A stretch of DNA of 64,000 nt from Coenobita brevimanus (GCA_032717465.1 CM064683.1:34922542-34986541); one strand, 5' to 3'. Numbered from the stretch's first letter, positions 22,607-35,500 are shown. Made by a program: numbers and translations. Notes: generated by a model not told the origin, from the sequence alone.

Positions 22607-23713
22607 TGGCGAAAGCTTTGCCATTGCACTTGACATCTCAAAAGGCTTTCGATCGAGTCTGGCATAAATCTTTAATTTCCAAACTGCCCTCTTACGGTTT
22701 CTATCCTTCTATCTGTGCCTTCATCAATAGCTTCCTTTCTGGTCGTTCTATAGCTGCTGTTCTTCTCCTAGCCATCGTTCTTCTCCTAGATCTATCAACA
22801 GTGGTGTTCCTCAGGGCTCTGTCCTATCACCAACTCTCTTCCTTTTATTCACCAATGACCTTCTAAGCTGTACATCTAACCCTAGCCACCCGTACGCTAA
22901 TGATTCCACCCTTCGCCTTTCCATTCGGTTCCCGCAACGTCCTTCTCAGCAGTTACCTCAACAAACAAGGGATGAGACTATGGCACACCTAATGTCTGAC
23001 TTGGCTCGTATCTCTGACTTGGGTAAAATTAATCTTGTTGTTTTTAATGCATCAAAAACTCAGTTTTTACACCTATCAACCTGACACGATCTTCCACAGG
23101 AGTACCCTCTAAGGTTTATTGATATCCAGCTCAATCCTGCATCATCCTTGAACATGCTTGGGGTTTCATTCACTCGGGACTTATCTTGGAAAAATCTTAT
23201 TAAATCTCTTGTAAAATCTGCATCCAAGAGATTAGGTGTGCTAAGCCGACTCTGTACCTTCTTTACCCCTGCACAGTTGTTGACTTTATACACAGGTTTT
23301 ATTCGCCCCTGTTTAGAGTACAACTCTCATGTGTGGGGAGGCTCCCCACATACAGCTCTTCTCAGTAGGGTGGAGTCAAAGGCTTTTCGTCTCATCAACT
23401 CTCCTCCTCTTACTGGCTCCATTCAACCTCTGTCTCTTCGCCGAACTGTTGCATCTTTATCTCTCTTCTATCACTACTTCAATGGTCACTGCTCCACTGA
23501 ACTGTCTGCTTGCATCCCTCCACCTCTACGACGGGTGCATAGCACCAGTCTAGCAACAAATTTTCATCTCTTTTCTGTCCAACTCTCTAATGCAAGAGTT
23601 AACCGTTACTCCCAGTCTTTCATTTATGCAACAGGTCAGCTCTGGAACTGTCTCCCTCTGTCTATATTTCCTACTTCCTATGATCTCCAGTCTTTTAACT
23701 GCAGTGTGTCCAG
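22605..23713 (+). pseudogene. Jockey/CR1-group LINE reverse transcriptase fragment
   Basis: The first bases encode FGE..FAIALDIS then KAFDRVWHKSLISKLPSYGF (RT block with the first catalytic Asp). After a small indel another frame gives INSGVPQGSVLSPTLFLLF, and YANDSTL stands where the YADD motif is expected (catalytic Asp-Asp damaged by Asp-to-Asn). The frame from 23148 continues MLGVSFTRDLSWKNLIKS, the thumb and LYTGFIRPCLEYNSHVWGG, ending near FNCSVSR where a SINE is inserted. Several frameshifts and a lost catalytic residue make it a pseudogene. It is a different family from family L. Confidence 0.85.
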
Positions 23714-24056
23714 GGGGGAGGCGGTGGCTCAATCGGTAGAGAGGTGGCCTGCAGTCCTTACGGACCCAGGTTCGAATCCCGGCTGGGGCAGGGAACAGTT
23801 TAAGGATTTGAATTTCATTAAATCAGACTTTACTGATCTACCAGAAGACCCGCCGACATGTCGTAAAAATACCCCCGCTAATACCAATACACCAGTCCTG
23901 TATGAGACAGCCCTAGCATGTATTCAATATGGACGGTGGGTGTTAGCGCCGAAGTGGTGACATGTAGAGGTGTATGGTATGTAGGAGGACTGCTGGGCCT
24001 TGATAGCAGGCTGTGAAGCCTATGCCCAGAGTCGGACACATAAAAAAAAAAAAAAA
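23714..24056 (+). mobile_element. tRNA-derived SINE, family A copy 2 (best preserved)
   Basis: A tRNA-like head, GGTGGCTCAATCGGTAGAGA (A-box) and GGTTCGAATCC at 23769 (B-box), is followed by a ~230-bp body shared with copies at 2441 and 32897. A clean poly(A) of 15 occupies 24042-24056. It is inserted immediately after the coding end of the LINE fragment. The intact promoter boxes and poly(A) suggest it is the youngest of the three copies. Confidence 0.92.
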
Positions 24057-24162
24057 GGCATCTTGAAATGAACTGATCTTGAATTTCGCTCTCTTTTGTA
24101 TTGTTTTTGTTTTTTTTTGGAAGGAACGGTTTGCAGGCTCCTGGCCTTTGGTTCCTTCTTTC

Positions 24163-24166
<4 letters not shown>

Positions 24167-24232
<66 letters not shown>
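24167..24232. repeat. (AT)n microsatellite, probable tail of the adjacent minus-strand SINE
   Basis: About 33 AT units pass into ATCATCATCATTAG at the 3' end of a minus-strand tRNA-like SINE. Confidence 0.95.
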
Positions 24233-24234
<2 letters not shown>

Positions 24235-24617
24235 TCATCATTAGTCGTCGAGGTCCAGGACCGGCCTATCCCTACCGAAGCAGGGACGATACAGCCAAGG
24301 TATCTCTACCCAATGGCTTAGGCTGTCTGGTAGAGACTGTATGTTGGGTGAGAAGTGCTTGTAAGTGTAACTGTAGTGTTGGAGTGGCTTTGGATGTGTG
24401 TGTAGTCTGTGAACCAAGTGTAATCGGCCCTCCTTAAGCCGACTGGGTGTGAGCATACTAATAAGAGACACTGGTTCAACCACAGCACCCCTGATGTCCG
24501 CCAAAGTGGTCGGTTGCTCGGTGAACTCTTCCCAAAGTTTTTATAACTCTGGCGGGAGGCGAACCCGCGTCCACCAGCGTGCGAGACGCACACTCTTACC
24601 ACTGTACCACAGAGGCC
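24233..24617 (-). mobile_element. tRNA-derived SINE, family C, with ATG/AT microsatellite tail
   Basis: On the minus strand the head reads GGCCTCTGTGGTACAGTGGT then AAGAGTGTGCGTCTCGCACG and GCGGGTTCGCCTCCCGCC, with A- and B-box-like motifs and a GCGGG/CCCGC T-stem. The body runs about 300 bp and ends GATGATGATGAT followed by (AT)n. Length, extra body and tail argue for a SINE rather than a tRNA gene. No target duplication was identified. Confidence 0.7.
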
Positions 24618-24624
24618 TGCTGCG

Positions 24625-25482
24625 TGTTAATGCTTGTCGAAGTGTTATATCACGAGGCGAAATTTATCAGTAGGAATTTCTATCATTAACTGATGTAATT
24701 TTGAGCCTTTTCCGATGTGTAAGCTAAAGCGCACATCTGTTTCTGGAGCTTTCCACAAACTCATGGTCTACCCATGTTAGTTCCGACCTTGTTAATGAGT
24801 TTCTGTTACGCCTTTCTCGCATCTGTGAGTTGTATATAAAGGCAAGGGTTTCTGTTACCAAGTTGAATTAGCAACTGAAGTTTAAACCGAGGGATTGTTT
24901 GCTCTGCTTTGGGACTTTGTATATATGGTTTTGTAGTGAATATCAGCCACGTGTGAGTTAATGTTTAGTAATTTAGAGTGTCATCACATGATCGACTTAT
25001 TAGGTTGCACTTAATGATACTTCAGTTATTGATAACTGCTAATTTAAAGTCATTCCAATTGCTCATTGTAATTTAACTTATTGAGGTGTCAAGAGTCTGT
25101 ATCTTTAATCTAATAGTATTTGTTGTACCCACCAGCAGTTTAGCAGCCCACGGGCTAGTTTCAGTGTTCTGGTTTGCCCGTATTATTGATGTTTGGAACT
25201 TGAGCCTAATTTCAGCAGTTCTTAGTTTGACAATCCTTTTTTAACCTGTTTGATTTTGATCTTGTAACTTTAAGATAGTGTTAAGTAAATTAAGTTTTTA
25301 TTGCCTATTTCATTCCCCTTTTAATCACTGCTATTTGTTTTAGACTTTATTACCAATTTCCCCTTTTTGAGCTTACAGCTTGGTGTGGCTGGCCACCCTC
25401 TTTGAACTCTAAACTTTCCATTGCGCACTTTATCTTAACATTCAGGCAGCCAGGAAGACTCTTGCCCCACCTCGTTGTAACA
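24625..25482 (+). mobile_element. Candidate LTR with downstream primer-binding site
   Basis: The segment begins TGTTAATGC and ends GTTGTAACA (inverted TGTTA/TAACA ends). Three bases later comes TGGCGACCTCCCACC, which fits the TGG-initial primer-binding site of Gypsy-type elements. A TATATAAAGG motif lies at 24833. About 130 bp further, ATG at 25612 opens MEFLTPSSPSPTAPLHTVSD, possibly a Gag start, but the frame stops at about 25690. No pol and no second LTR are present, so it would be a truncated element. Confidence 0.45.
24833..24842 (+). promoter_or_regulatory. TATA-box-like motif in candidate LTR
   Basis: TATATAAAGG lies about 210 bp into the candidate LTR, consistent with an LTR core promoter. 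It is only as strong as the LTR call itself. Confidence 0.35.
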
Positions 25483-25699
25483 AAGTGGCGACCTCCCACC
25501 AGGATTATCAATATTACGGTTGGTTTCGTAGAATTTAAGCACGTTTGTGTAAGCTGTCATATCCCCTGAGTACTATATATGTAATTGTTGGAGTGCCTGG
25601 CTTTAGCCATCATGGAGTTCTTAACCCCTAGCTCTCCCAGTCCCACTGCCCCTCTCCATACTGTTTCGGATGAGGATGTTCATGTACAGTAAATTCCTC

Positions 25700-26530
25700 A
25701 CCTGTGCCTGAAGAGCTTGGCCAGTAACAAGTAAGGTTCATATTCCAGGTAGCAAGAGTCAGTGGGATTCTCCTGGTTTGGCGACCGCAGTGCGGGATGC
25801 CTTGAGAGACCCGGTAAACTGTCCAGGAGGTGTGGAGCAGCAAATGTTAAGGTTTCCTTTTCTAAACCTTTCCCATTAAGAAGTAAGCAGTTGGTCATCC
25901 GTTTTCGGCTGCTTAGTCGCACTGGATGCTGCTGAAGGCACGACCTGCTCTTGTGTCATGATGCCAGCGACCACTGGGCCAGTGCCGTTTATGTGCAGGA
26001 CTCAAGCAAGCGACTTCCAGCCACATCCATGACCTGTCACCACAGGTCTTTTGTTTTGATGAAAGGTGAAATGGGATGTGAGTATAGCAGTGGGCTTGTG
26101 CAATGAATGGTTTAGTGTGATGGTGGGGGTGCACAGTTCTTACCACCACGTGACTTTGGCTTTCTCAGCCTGTGATGGTGGCTTGAAGATCCATAACGAC
26201 CATCTGCTGAGGAGGGTTACAGGAGTCTGCCGAGAGCTCTGTCTGTCGATCCCCGCCTTTTGTGGGACTCTGCTCGCGGATTTTTCGTTAGGGGTTTACT
26301 CCCGTACCATTAACCTATCCAAGGGCAATCCACAAGGCAGGAGACATAGAAACACTTAGTTTGACCCATCGCTCATGGCCTCTCTGGCATGGGCAAACCT
26401 GCCCTACTGCTGAGTCCGGGGGGGGATCTTCCCCTTCTGGTATGGCCCACCAAGTTTACAGGGCACACAAGTGCCCTACCACGACAAGGTGGTTCCCATG
26501 GAGGGAGTATCTTACAATGTGCAATATGAA
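25700..26530 (-). mobile_element. 5' fragment of an RTE-like LINE
   Basis: On the minus strand, CRRQTRRIPLTLATWNM-like coding at about 25740-25800 matches the N-terminal start of AP endonucleases in RTE-type LINEs (TLATWNV signature). Upstream sequence (26500-26400) reads ACCACCTTGTCGTGGTAGGG, a motif I associate with RTE-type 5' regions. Only the 5' end is present: the endonuclease is cut off after a few residues. Assignment rests on motif recall and is moderate. Confidence 0.5.
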
Positions 26531-26624
26531 CCTACACTTATCTGTGCCCCCAGTTGCATCTATATGAAACATCATAGCTCGGAGCTCCTAAATGAATCTT
26601 CATATGAATCATCATTGTAGTGAC

Positions 26625-27010
26625 ACATTTTGTGGTGGTGGTAATAGTGGTAGATGTGGTGGTGGTAATGGTGGCAGATGTGGTGGTGGTAATAAGGGTG
26701 GCGTATTGGTGGTGGTGATTATGTTGACAGATGTGGTGGTTGTGGGGTTGTGGCAAATATGGCGGTAGTGGTAACGCTGATAGATGTGGTGGTGGTGGTG
26801 GTGGTGGTGGTGGTAATGGTGGCAGATTTGGTGGTGGTGGTAAAGGAGGCAGCAGATGTATTGGTACCGGTAGTGGTAATGTTAACTGACAGGGTGGTTG
26901 TGGTAATGAAGGCTACATATGGTGGTGGTGGTAGTAATGTTGGCAGATGTGGTGGTGGTAATAGTGTAAGATGTGGTGGTGGTGGTGGAAGTGGTGACAG
27001 ATTTGATGGT
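26625..27010. repeat. GGT-type trinucleotide minisatellite
   Basis: GTGGTGGTAATGGTGGCAGATGTGGTGG-like variants fill the block. The Val/Gly-rich + frame and Thr/His-rich minus frames are artefacts. Confidence 0.9.
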
Positions 27011-27075
27011 AAACAGGAATACATTGGATATACAGGTAACAGGAAGGCTATTGGGCGATAACGAGATTTTGTGTT

Positions 27076-27094
27076 AAAAAAAAAAAAAAAAAAA
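27076..27094. repeat. Poly(A) run
   Basis: Nineteen consecutive A on the + strand. No recognised element lies immediately upstream. Confidence 0.9.
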
Positions 27095-27189
27095 CTAATC
27101 TACTGAGTTCTAAACAACGTGTATGAGAAAAGAACAGGTTACAGAAAGGCTCCCCCCCCCCCAGCCACCAGACCATACGGCAAAACCGG

Positions 27190-27190
<1 letters not shown>

Positions 27191-27262
<72 letters not shown>
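27191..27262. repeat. (CA)n microsatellite
   Basis: A pure CA run of 36 units. Confidence 0.98.
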
Positions 27263-27264
<2 letters not shown>

Positions 27265-27439
27265 GTCTGTCAGAATGAACAAGCATGAAATTTTTTAAAG
27301 AACTGGTAGAAGCTGGTTGAAGAGGAGAAACTATGCACTATGTAATCTCTAATCACAAATCTAGAAAAAATAAAAACTACTTAAAAGCAACATGTTCTCA
27401 TAATTAAGCAATCGTCTCACTGTTGTCAGTATACACTTC

Positions 27440-30400
27440 AGTCAGGAAATATAATGGCTAATAGTCATGAAATATTTGACTATCCAAATTTTAAGGCTAT
27501 AAGTAGTTACTGCATAAACTGCTATTGATGATATCTTATTGTTCCATGACACCCATATTAATATCCTGTATATTAATGTTATATATCTTGCATTTGAATT
27601 TCTTTCCATTATTTCTAGGTGCCGTATCAGTCTGAATTTCGAACAGATTATTATATCTAACATCGTTGATTATTTCAAGAATTTTGAATAATTTTATTAT
27701 ATCTCCTCTGAGTGGTCGTATGTTTAGTGAAAAAATTAAACTTAGTTTCTTTAGTCCTTCGTAAAGTATAATGGTGGGTCATTATTGTGGCTCGACGTTG
27801 CCCTCTCTCTGGCTTATCTCAGTCCATATCAAGACTCGGGGACCATTGCTGTACAGAGTATTCTGGGCGTGGTCTAATTATTGGCGTATTAAGATTACAA
27901 ATTATACCATGCATTATATGTTCACAGATTTTTGCGATATAGCCGATCATTTTGCTTGCCTCGTTACTGGCTGCCATAATCTGTGTCAAGTGTTTGAGGT
28001 CGTTACCGAACTACTAAAAATTTCTCGTCCTTTTCTTCCACCAGTGTGGTATGAAAATCCTTGCTTCATGTTTACTTATTGCCAGGGTATTACCTTATGC
28101 TACCATTTTTCACTAAAATTATTAACCAATCCAGCCCGTTTTTTGCTGATTCACAGTCCGTCTTCCTAATACCTCTGCCTCCAACTTTCATGTCATCTGG
28201 AAATTTTGCTACCATGCAAACGAGTCCATTTTCTACGTCACTGATATAAACTGTGAATAGAAGTGGTCCTTGAACTGACCCTTGAGCAACTTCACTGGTT
28301 GCTACTAGCAAATTGCATGATTCATCATTTAACATTACCCTTTCATTGCGATATTTTAGGCATTCTCCAATCCATGTACATAATTAGTTAGAAAGGCTGT
28401 TGGTTTCTAGTTTTTCCAGTAATCTTTGATGATAGACCTTATCAAATATTTACTGGAGATATAGGTAGATAACATCCCACGGTATTATTCGTCCTAGTTT
28501 CCGCATATGATTTTGAAAGGTTTCAGTAGATGTGTAAGGCTTTTATTGTAGAAAAGCCTGTTCTAATCAAATTATCTGTATAAGATTATGCTTGTTGATC
28601 ACAGTATCAAGTAATTTGATCTCTAGCCAATGTTTCTAGAATATTGCCTAGTAGTGGCGTTTGGCTATTGAGCAGTAATTTGTGAGGCTTTTTTTATCGC
28701 CTTTTTTATTGATAGCTGATATACTTAGCAAGTTCTAACGGTTCGGTACTCTAAATCCAGACAATATTCCTTGAAAGCCTTTAGTTACAGGAAAAGCTAA
28801 CCGTCTTCAGCATTCTCGAGCTACACAGGAAGATATCTGGTCCTGAGCACTTGATGTATTGGGGCCGATTTTCCGGAGACATTGTAATACATAATGTCTG
28901 TCACTTCCTTGACTAATAATTTTTCATCTCCTGATCCTGTGAAAGCTGTATCCGGGATGGGAATGTTTATGGTATTTTACTTTGATAAAACGCTCTGAAA
29001 AGAGCCATTCAGTATTGTTGTTCTTTTGAATTTCATGAACGAGATCGCCTTACGAGTGTATCAGAGGGTTTGTGTTGTCTTTCACATTTTTCTTACTCCT
29101 TACATTTCCTTTCATGAATGTCAGGGTTTGCATTTTCTTCACGAGAAAGTTTAGCCTCATAATCTTGGTTGGTTTTCTGAATATTTTTCGTACATTTACT
29201 ACTACTAATACAGATTTAAAGTATTCTGCACTGTCAACCTTATTTCATAAATGTTTTAATCATTTATGGGCTTTTCTCTTGTATTTGACGATTTTCTTCA
29301 GTATTCTTCAACATCCAGTCTAGATTATTAATGCAATTATTTCATCATGTAATTCAAGGTATAGTTATTTTGTTCGATGGATATCAACTGAATAGTGAAT
29401 ATTTCCCGCATTTCTTCGATGTTTCCCACCTGCAGTAACTCATCCAAATGGTGTTGGCAATATCATTTCTTAAATTAACGAACTTAGTATTTTTTTTTTA
29501 GCAACCAGCAGGCTATTTATACTGGTCTTACAGTTTCTGTTAATTTAAAATCTGATGATATTGTGACTGCAGATACTAAAACTTCCACCAACATCACGTA
29601 AACATATTAGATCACTCTGTTGCTAGGGCAAGGGCAAGTATATTATCATGCAGAGCTGGTTCCACTGCCTGTCACAAAAGTGCATCATCTGGTAACAAGT
29701 TCTAACATCCCCTTCCTCTCTGTTTGCACACAAATTTTTCTAATCAATAGTCGGATTACTGAAATCGCCTAAAATAATGACATCCTTGTTTTCTAGGACT
29801 TATTTCGCCATGCAGTATTTCATTGTTCTCCTCGTGTAACCTATTATTCTCGTTGAAATAATCGATATACAAGGGATCATATTTTCATAGTTGCATTTAC
29901 TGATATGTACCGGTATTGTATTTGATTTTATTTTTTAATATATTAGAACTCCCTGGCAGCTTTATTCAGTGGCAGTTATTAAGATATTTTGTAATTTTAT
30001 TACGGCAAGTTTCCAATAGCCTTGTCACGAGAGTATAACCACGATTTTATCATAATTATGTTGGAATTTTCGGTAGTTGCATAAGTAATTAACTCACGTT
30101 GCTTGGAAATAACGGTTCTAGCTTTCATAGACATAATATTAATTTTATGGCTGGATTTAGTAAGCCTGTGAGGCACACGTAATTACAGTAAACAACACTC
30201 CTTTGAATCACTGATGTTACGTCCCTTCCCGTAAAACCTCTGATCATCTGCATGTACCTGAGATGAGGTCAAGTCTATCTGATTCGCCTGGTGATGTGAT
30301 CTCGTCTAAAATGCCTTTCCACCTTGAGCTTTAAGGACTGAAGTGTTAACAGCTGGGCCACCAACTATTCGTCTATCCACTTCTCTGTCACTATGGAAAG

Positions 30401-30870
30401 CATGTCTAATACAGTCATCTACCCTTCAAGTCTAGCTTTCCCAGCTCTGCTCAGATGAGGGCTGCATCTGCCATACAAGTTCCTGTCATGGCTAGAAATT
30501 TCCCACATGTCAACACACAACCTTTTTCCTACACCGAGAATCTACCTCTGTATTAAGTCCTATCATTCTACTGAGGATCGCAGAACCAACATCAAATCTT
30601 GGTCAAAAACCAAAGATAACAAAGTTTCTATGGTTTTCCACTTTTGAATAAATTCCCAAAGCTTCTCAAGTACCTACCCCCTCCTGCCTGAAACTATAGT
30701 GGTCATTCGTACTGAGGTGCTGCTGACTAAGTTATCACCTTTCTTCGTAACGTCCTGTATCTTACACCCACGAAAGCAAAAACGCTTCCTTGTAGAACGT
30801 TTATTACGAAACTACATCACCTCTGCCTAAGCAATTAATCCCTAACTGATATGAAGTCAGTTTCATCCTG
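27440..30870 (-). pseudogene. Decayed CR1/L2-like LINE, near full length, antisense
   Basis: Fragments in order on the minus strand match a CR1/L2-type element. At about 30700-30760 there is HLSTND, resembling the HLGTND of the esterase-like ORF1 domain. At about 29750-29790 IILGDFSNPTID is the GDFN endonuclease motif. At about 28400-28560 FDKVYHQRLLEKLET is an RT block. At 28090-28335 AQGSVQGPLLFTVYISDVEN and SKFPDDMKVG correspond to PQGS and the ADD motif (Ala-to-Pro damaged). At 27780-27960 RPRPEYSVQQWSP and ERGQRRAT are thumb and C-terminal blocks. Stops and frameshifts throughout make it long dead. Confidence 0.7.
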
Positions 30871-31269
30871 GCATTCATCTTTTTGAACCTGAAACCTATT
30901 GCTAATAGCTACACGCCTATAAATGTTACTTATTATTATAGTCCTGCATCTTCTCTTGACTGGCTAGAAGCCATCACTGTCATCCAGCCTGGTCTCAACC
31001 TTAACTATTTTAATTTATTTTGCCCACCAGTTCTTGCTTCCACACTCTCTACAAACACTGCCTGGACACTCCCCATACCTGGCATACCCTCTTAACCAGT
31101 CACTTAACACGTTAATGTTCTAAGTCTTTTTTTCCTATTTCGTTAACTATGTTAACACGATAACTTGCAAAATATACAATAGGTGTAATAACGTTGTTTT
31201 TTTCACCGTCAAGTCCTTCACAAATTTCTTCGAGCACAAAGGGCAAGAATACCGTTGAACAGGAGCCCA

Positions 31270-32520
31270 TCTAACCTGACAACGTCAGAGATGGTGGTGG
31301 TAATGGCAGCAGATGTGGTGTCAGTGGCAGTGGTTGTGATAGTGGTGTTGGTAGTCGTTAGAGGTGTAGAGGTGTGGTGGTGTAATGGGTTGTATAAAAG
31401 CCAGTGTTGCTGAGAGGCAAAGCGGGTATCCTCTGACTCAGCGGTAACGTGCACGCGTATGGTGCGCGGGGGCCCCGGGATCGAATCTCGGCCAGGACTG
31501 TGATTAATTTGTTAAGTTTCATTTCAGGTATTACAGTGGTGGTAGTGGTAACGATGATAAATGTGATGAAGATGGTGGCGTTGGTCGTAAATGTGACGGA
31601 TGTGATGGTGGTGACATATGGTGGTCGTGGTAATAGTGGCAGGTCAGGTGGTGGTGGTAATGGTGGTAGATCGGGTGGTGGTGGTGATGGTAATGGTGGT
31701 CGGTGAAATAGTGGTGATAATGGTGACGTTTGTTGTGGTGGTGGTAGTTTGGTAGCAATGGTGACACGTGATAGTGGTGGTAATGGTGGGAGATGCGGTG
31801 GTAGTGATGGTAACAAGTGATGGTGGTGGCATATCTGGTGGTAGGGTTGCAGTTGTGGTGGTGGTTGGTGTGGTGGTGGTGGTAATGGTGATAGATGAAG
31901 TGATGGTGGTGATGGTGACAGATGTGGTGATGGTGATGGAGTAATGGTGATAGATGAGGTGATGGTGGTTGTGGTAATGGTGACAGATGTGATGATGGTG
32001 GCATATCTGGTGGTAGGGTGGCAGATGTGGTGGTGACTAGTGTGATGGTGGTGGTAATGGTGACAGATGTGATGGTGGTGGCATTTGCGGTGGTGGTGGT
32101 AATGGTGACAGATGTGATCGTGGAGGCATTTGTGGTGGTGGTGTTAATGGTGGCAGATGTGGTAGTAACTGATGCGGTGGTGATGGTAATGGTAACAGAT
32201 GTGGCGGTGGCTGATGTGGTGGTGATGGTAATGGTAATGGATATGGCGATGGTGTTGGTGGTAATGGCCATAGATGTGGTGGTGGTGGCTTTTGTGGTGG
32301 TGGCAGTAATGGTGGCCGATGTGATGCTGGTAATAACGGTTGCATTTGTTCTGCTGGAAGACGTAATGGTGGTGGCAATGGTGACATATCATGGTGATGT
32401 TAATGGCAACAGATGCGGTGGTGGTGGTGGTGGTGGAAAATGTGGCATGTGTGGCAGTGGTGATAGTGGTAATGCTGACATATGGTAGTGATAGTTATGG
32501 TGGCAGATGTAGGGATGGTC
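31270..32520. repeat. Large GGT/GAT-type minisatellite with embedded tRNA-like fragment
   Basis: About 1.2 kb of GGTGGTAATGGTGACAGATGTG-like units, roughly 21-33 bp but not strictly periodic. The window's longest Val/Met-rich + frame and Thr/His/Pro-rich minus frames derive from it. It is interrupted by a SINE-like piece at 31424-31500. Confidence 0.9.
31424..31500 (+). mobile_element. tRNA-like SINE head fragment
   Basis: CTGACTCAGCGGTAACGTGC (A-box-like) followed by CCCCGGGATCGAATCTCGGC (B-box and T-stem) looks like a tRNA head. It is embedded in a minisatellite with no clear body or tail. Confidence 0.55.
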
Positions 32521-32896
32521 ATAAGAATAATGGTGGTTAGGGTTGGTGGCTGTAACGTAGTGGTAATGGTGGAGTGGAGATAGTAATTTTGATGGTGGTT
32601 GTGGTATCTGATGTGTTTGTAGGGATGGTTATGAGAATTTTGATATCTGAGGGATAGTAGCTTTGAAGTTCCTACTGGAAACAGTGGTAGGTGTGGTTGT
32701 TGTGGCGGTTGTCGTTGTTGTAGGGGTCTGTGGTTGTGAGACTGTGCTAGCCGGGGAGATAAGTTGAGGATAATATTTGTGGTGATGATGTAACGTTTAG
32801 TGGGGGTTATTTTTCTCTTCCGCTAGCGAAGAGTAGTTTATTTTGGCGACCGAAAGGTTTGCTCCTCACAACGGAATTTCTGCTCTTAATCCTCTT
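32521..32896. other. Mixed GT-rich DNA
   Basis: Decaying margin of the GGT minisatellite, then unremarkable DNA. No gene is seen. Confidence 0.4.
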
Positions 32897-33203
32897 ATTT
32901 TTTCTTGTGTTCGGCTTAGGCCATAAACTTTGATACTCCATTTCCTACGGCGCAACAGTCCTCTCACGTGCCACACTCCACGTGTCACCACTCGAGCATT
33001 AATATCTATTGTCCATACTGAATTCATTCAAGGGCTGTCTCATTATGAAATGGTGGAATGGTATTAGCGGAGCTATTTTTGAAACTTATGTAGGTTTTGT
33101 GGCAAATTATTATATTAGTAAATTGCTTCCTGCCCTAGCCTGGGATCGAACCTGTGTCCATTCAAACAACAGTCTTCTCTAATCATTCAACCTACACCAC
33201 CCC
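32897..33203 (-). mobile_element. tRNA-derived SINE, family A copy 3 (old)
   Basis: On the minus strand ACAGGTTCGATCCCAGGCTA then GGGCAGGAAGCA match the B-box region of copies 1 and 2. Further landmarks follow in order: CTCCGCTAATACCATTCCAC, TAATGAGACAGCCCTTGAAT, TTCAGTATGGACAATAGATA and GTGGTGACACGTGGAG. It ends AAGAAAAAATAAG. It is clearly more diverged than the other two. Confidence 0.8.
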
Positions 33204-33213
33204 AGTAGTGTCA

Positions 33214-34160
33214 GGATTTCTCTTAACTGAATAATATCGTTTGACGTTAGCCTAAACTTAATTCCTACGTGTAGTAATAACAGACAAATAGATATCTTAG
33301 GCAGTTTCAGATCCTTTGGCAGCAAGGATTTCTCTCAAAAATAAAATCCAATGTGGACAACGTAATTAAATATTGAAAAACAAATCAACCCTAGCGAAAG
33401 AGATAAAGTTCATATTTTGCATGATCACTAAGAGCTGCTCAAATAGACCTGAAAATGACTAATTAAACTGCCATGATCAGTACTGAAAATACTACTCATT
33501 CATTGACCCGACCATGCTAGTCATAAGACTACTGTTGCGAATGGCCTAATATTATAATCCCAAGTTTCACATTTAATTAGACGTTACAATACAATGTTCC
33601 CGTCATCAGGATACCGTAGGGGTAGGTCACATTAAAAAATTAACCTCTGCCAGTCAGTTGTAATTCTAGCTTAACTTGTCAAGTTACTGGGTATTGTATG
33701 AGGACTCAATACGGATATATTCAAGCATTTATGTCTATGATTCATTCTTGCACTACGGTGGTTTGAAATAGGTCTCCGGCAGATGATAAAACAGCGACTT
33801 AAGATCTTTAATAATACCACTCTGTCAGTTATGAATAGCCATATTCAGCCTGTTCCTCACATACATTATCACATATCTTGAGTTCAAGATTCCTTTCACC
33901 ACCAAACTTAAGATCCAGTTAACTGTGCTTAACATTTCCTGATCCGGGTTTGACAGACTAACACAACATATCAGTACAGTGACCACTGGAAATGGGTTAG
34001 CACTCGAAACTGTCACACTTCACGGAATGAGTGATGCTTGGAAAGTTTGTTAGATGTTTAGGTGCAAGGAGGTTTACGCCAAAAAAGAACACTTGCAGCG
34101 TAATGAATATAATTGGAGCAAATCATTCCCCCACAAAAGTGACATTTGGGTTACATAACT
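33214..34160. other. Unexplained AT-rich DNA
   Basis: No open frame above 65 codons with protein-like content, no repeat unit and no transposon termini seen. Confidence 0.45.
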
Positions 34161-34162
34161 GA

Positions 34163-34360
34163 AACGCGGCCACAGTAAACAGTAGTACGCTCGGACAGCA
34201 AACGAGAGGTCACACATTTGATTCTATGCACGCCAATGGTATCTTAAGTAAGTTTCTTGACTGTAGGTTATTTGCATCTATAAATGAAGAAGGAACCTTG
34301 ATTAGGGAAGCGAAGGTTGCGTGTCAGTCTGGGAGAAAGTTTTTTGTGGGCTTCCCCTGT
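34163..34360 (+). mobile_element. Decayed tRNA-like SINE
   Basis: GGCCACAGTAAACAGTAGTA, GCTCGGACAGCAAACGAGAG and TTTGATTCTATGCACGCC retain the layout of a tRNA head (A-box region, anticodon arm, B-box with two substitutions). The downstream body is of unknown relation. It is old and low-confidence. Confidence 0.4.
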
Positions 34361-35213
<853 letters not shown>

Positions 35214-35500
35214 AATACTGGCAATGAAAAGGTGGAAATACCCGAGCAATCTCAGGTTTACACTGGCTTTTCACCTTTTACTATTTGTTCAGCAGTCGTA
35301 ATTCTACACAACTGCTAAGGCGTGGAGGCAGGCGGCAGGCGGAGGCGCTACAATACCAGTAAAGTGTGCTTTGTGAGGGCGTGATTAGCGAGCGAGCGTT
35401 TGTACACATGCCTATCATCATAATTTCATCTTGGTGTAAACTTTCATTTCTGGTGAGGGGACTGAATAGGAACAGAAGAATAATTGAGCTAAAATATTTA

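Noticed and set aside
23148..23960. 270-codon + strand frame as a single gene
   Set aside because: Its first two-thirds is LINE RT and the C-terminal part is translated SINE sequence; the fusion is an insertion artefact.
24540..24617. Possible functional tRNA gene on the minus strand
   Set aside because: It has a tRNA-like head but is continuous with a ~300-bp body and microsatellite tail, so a SINE is the better explanation. The same reasoning applies to the heads at 2441, 9668, 23714 and 38527.
31531..32488. Val/Met-rich + frame and Thr/His/Pro-rich minus frames
   Set aside because: Direct products of the GGT-type minisatellite.
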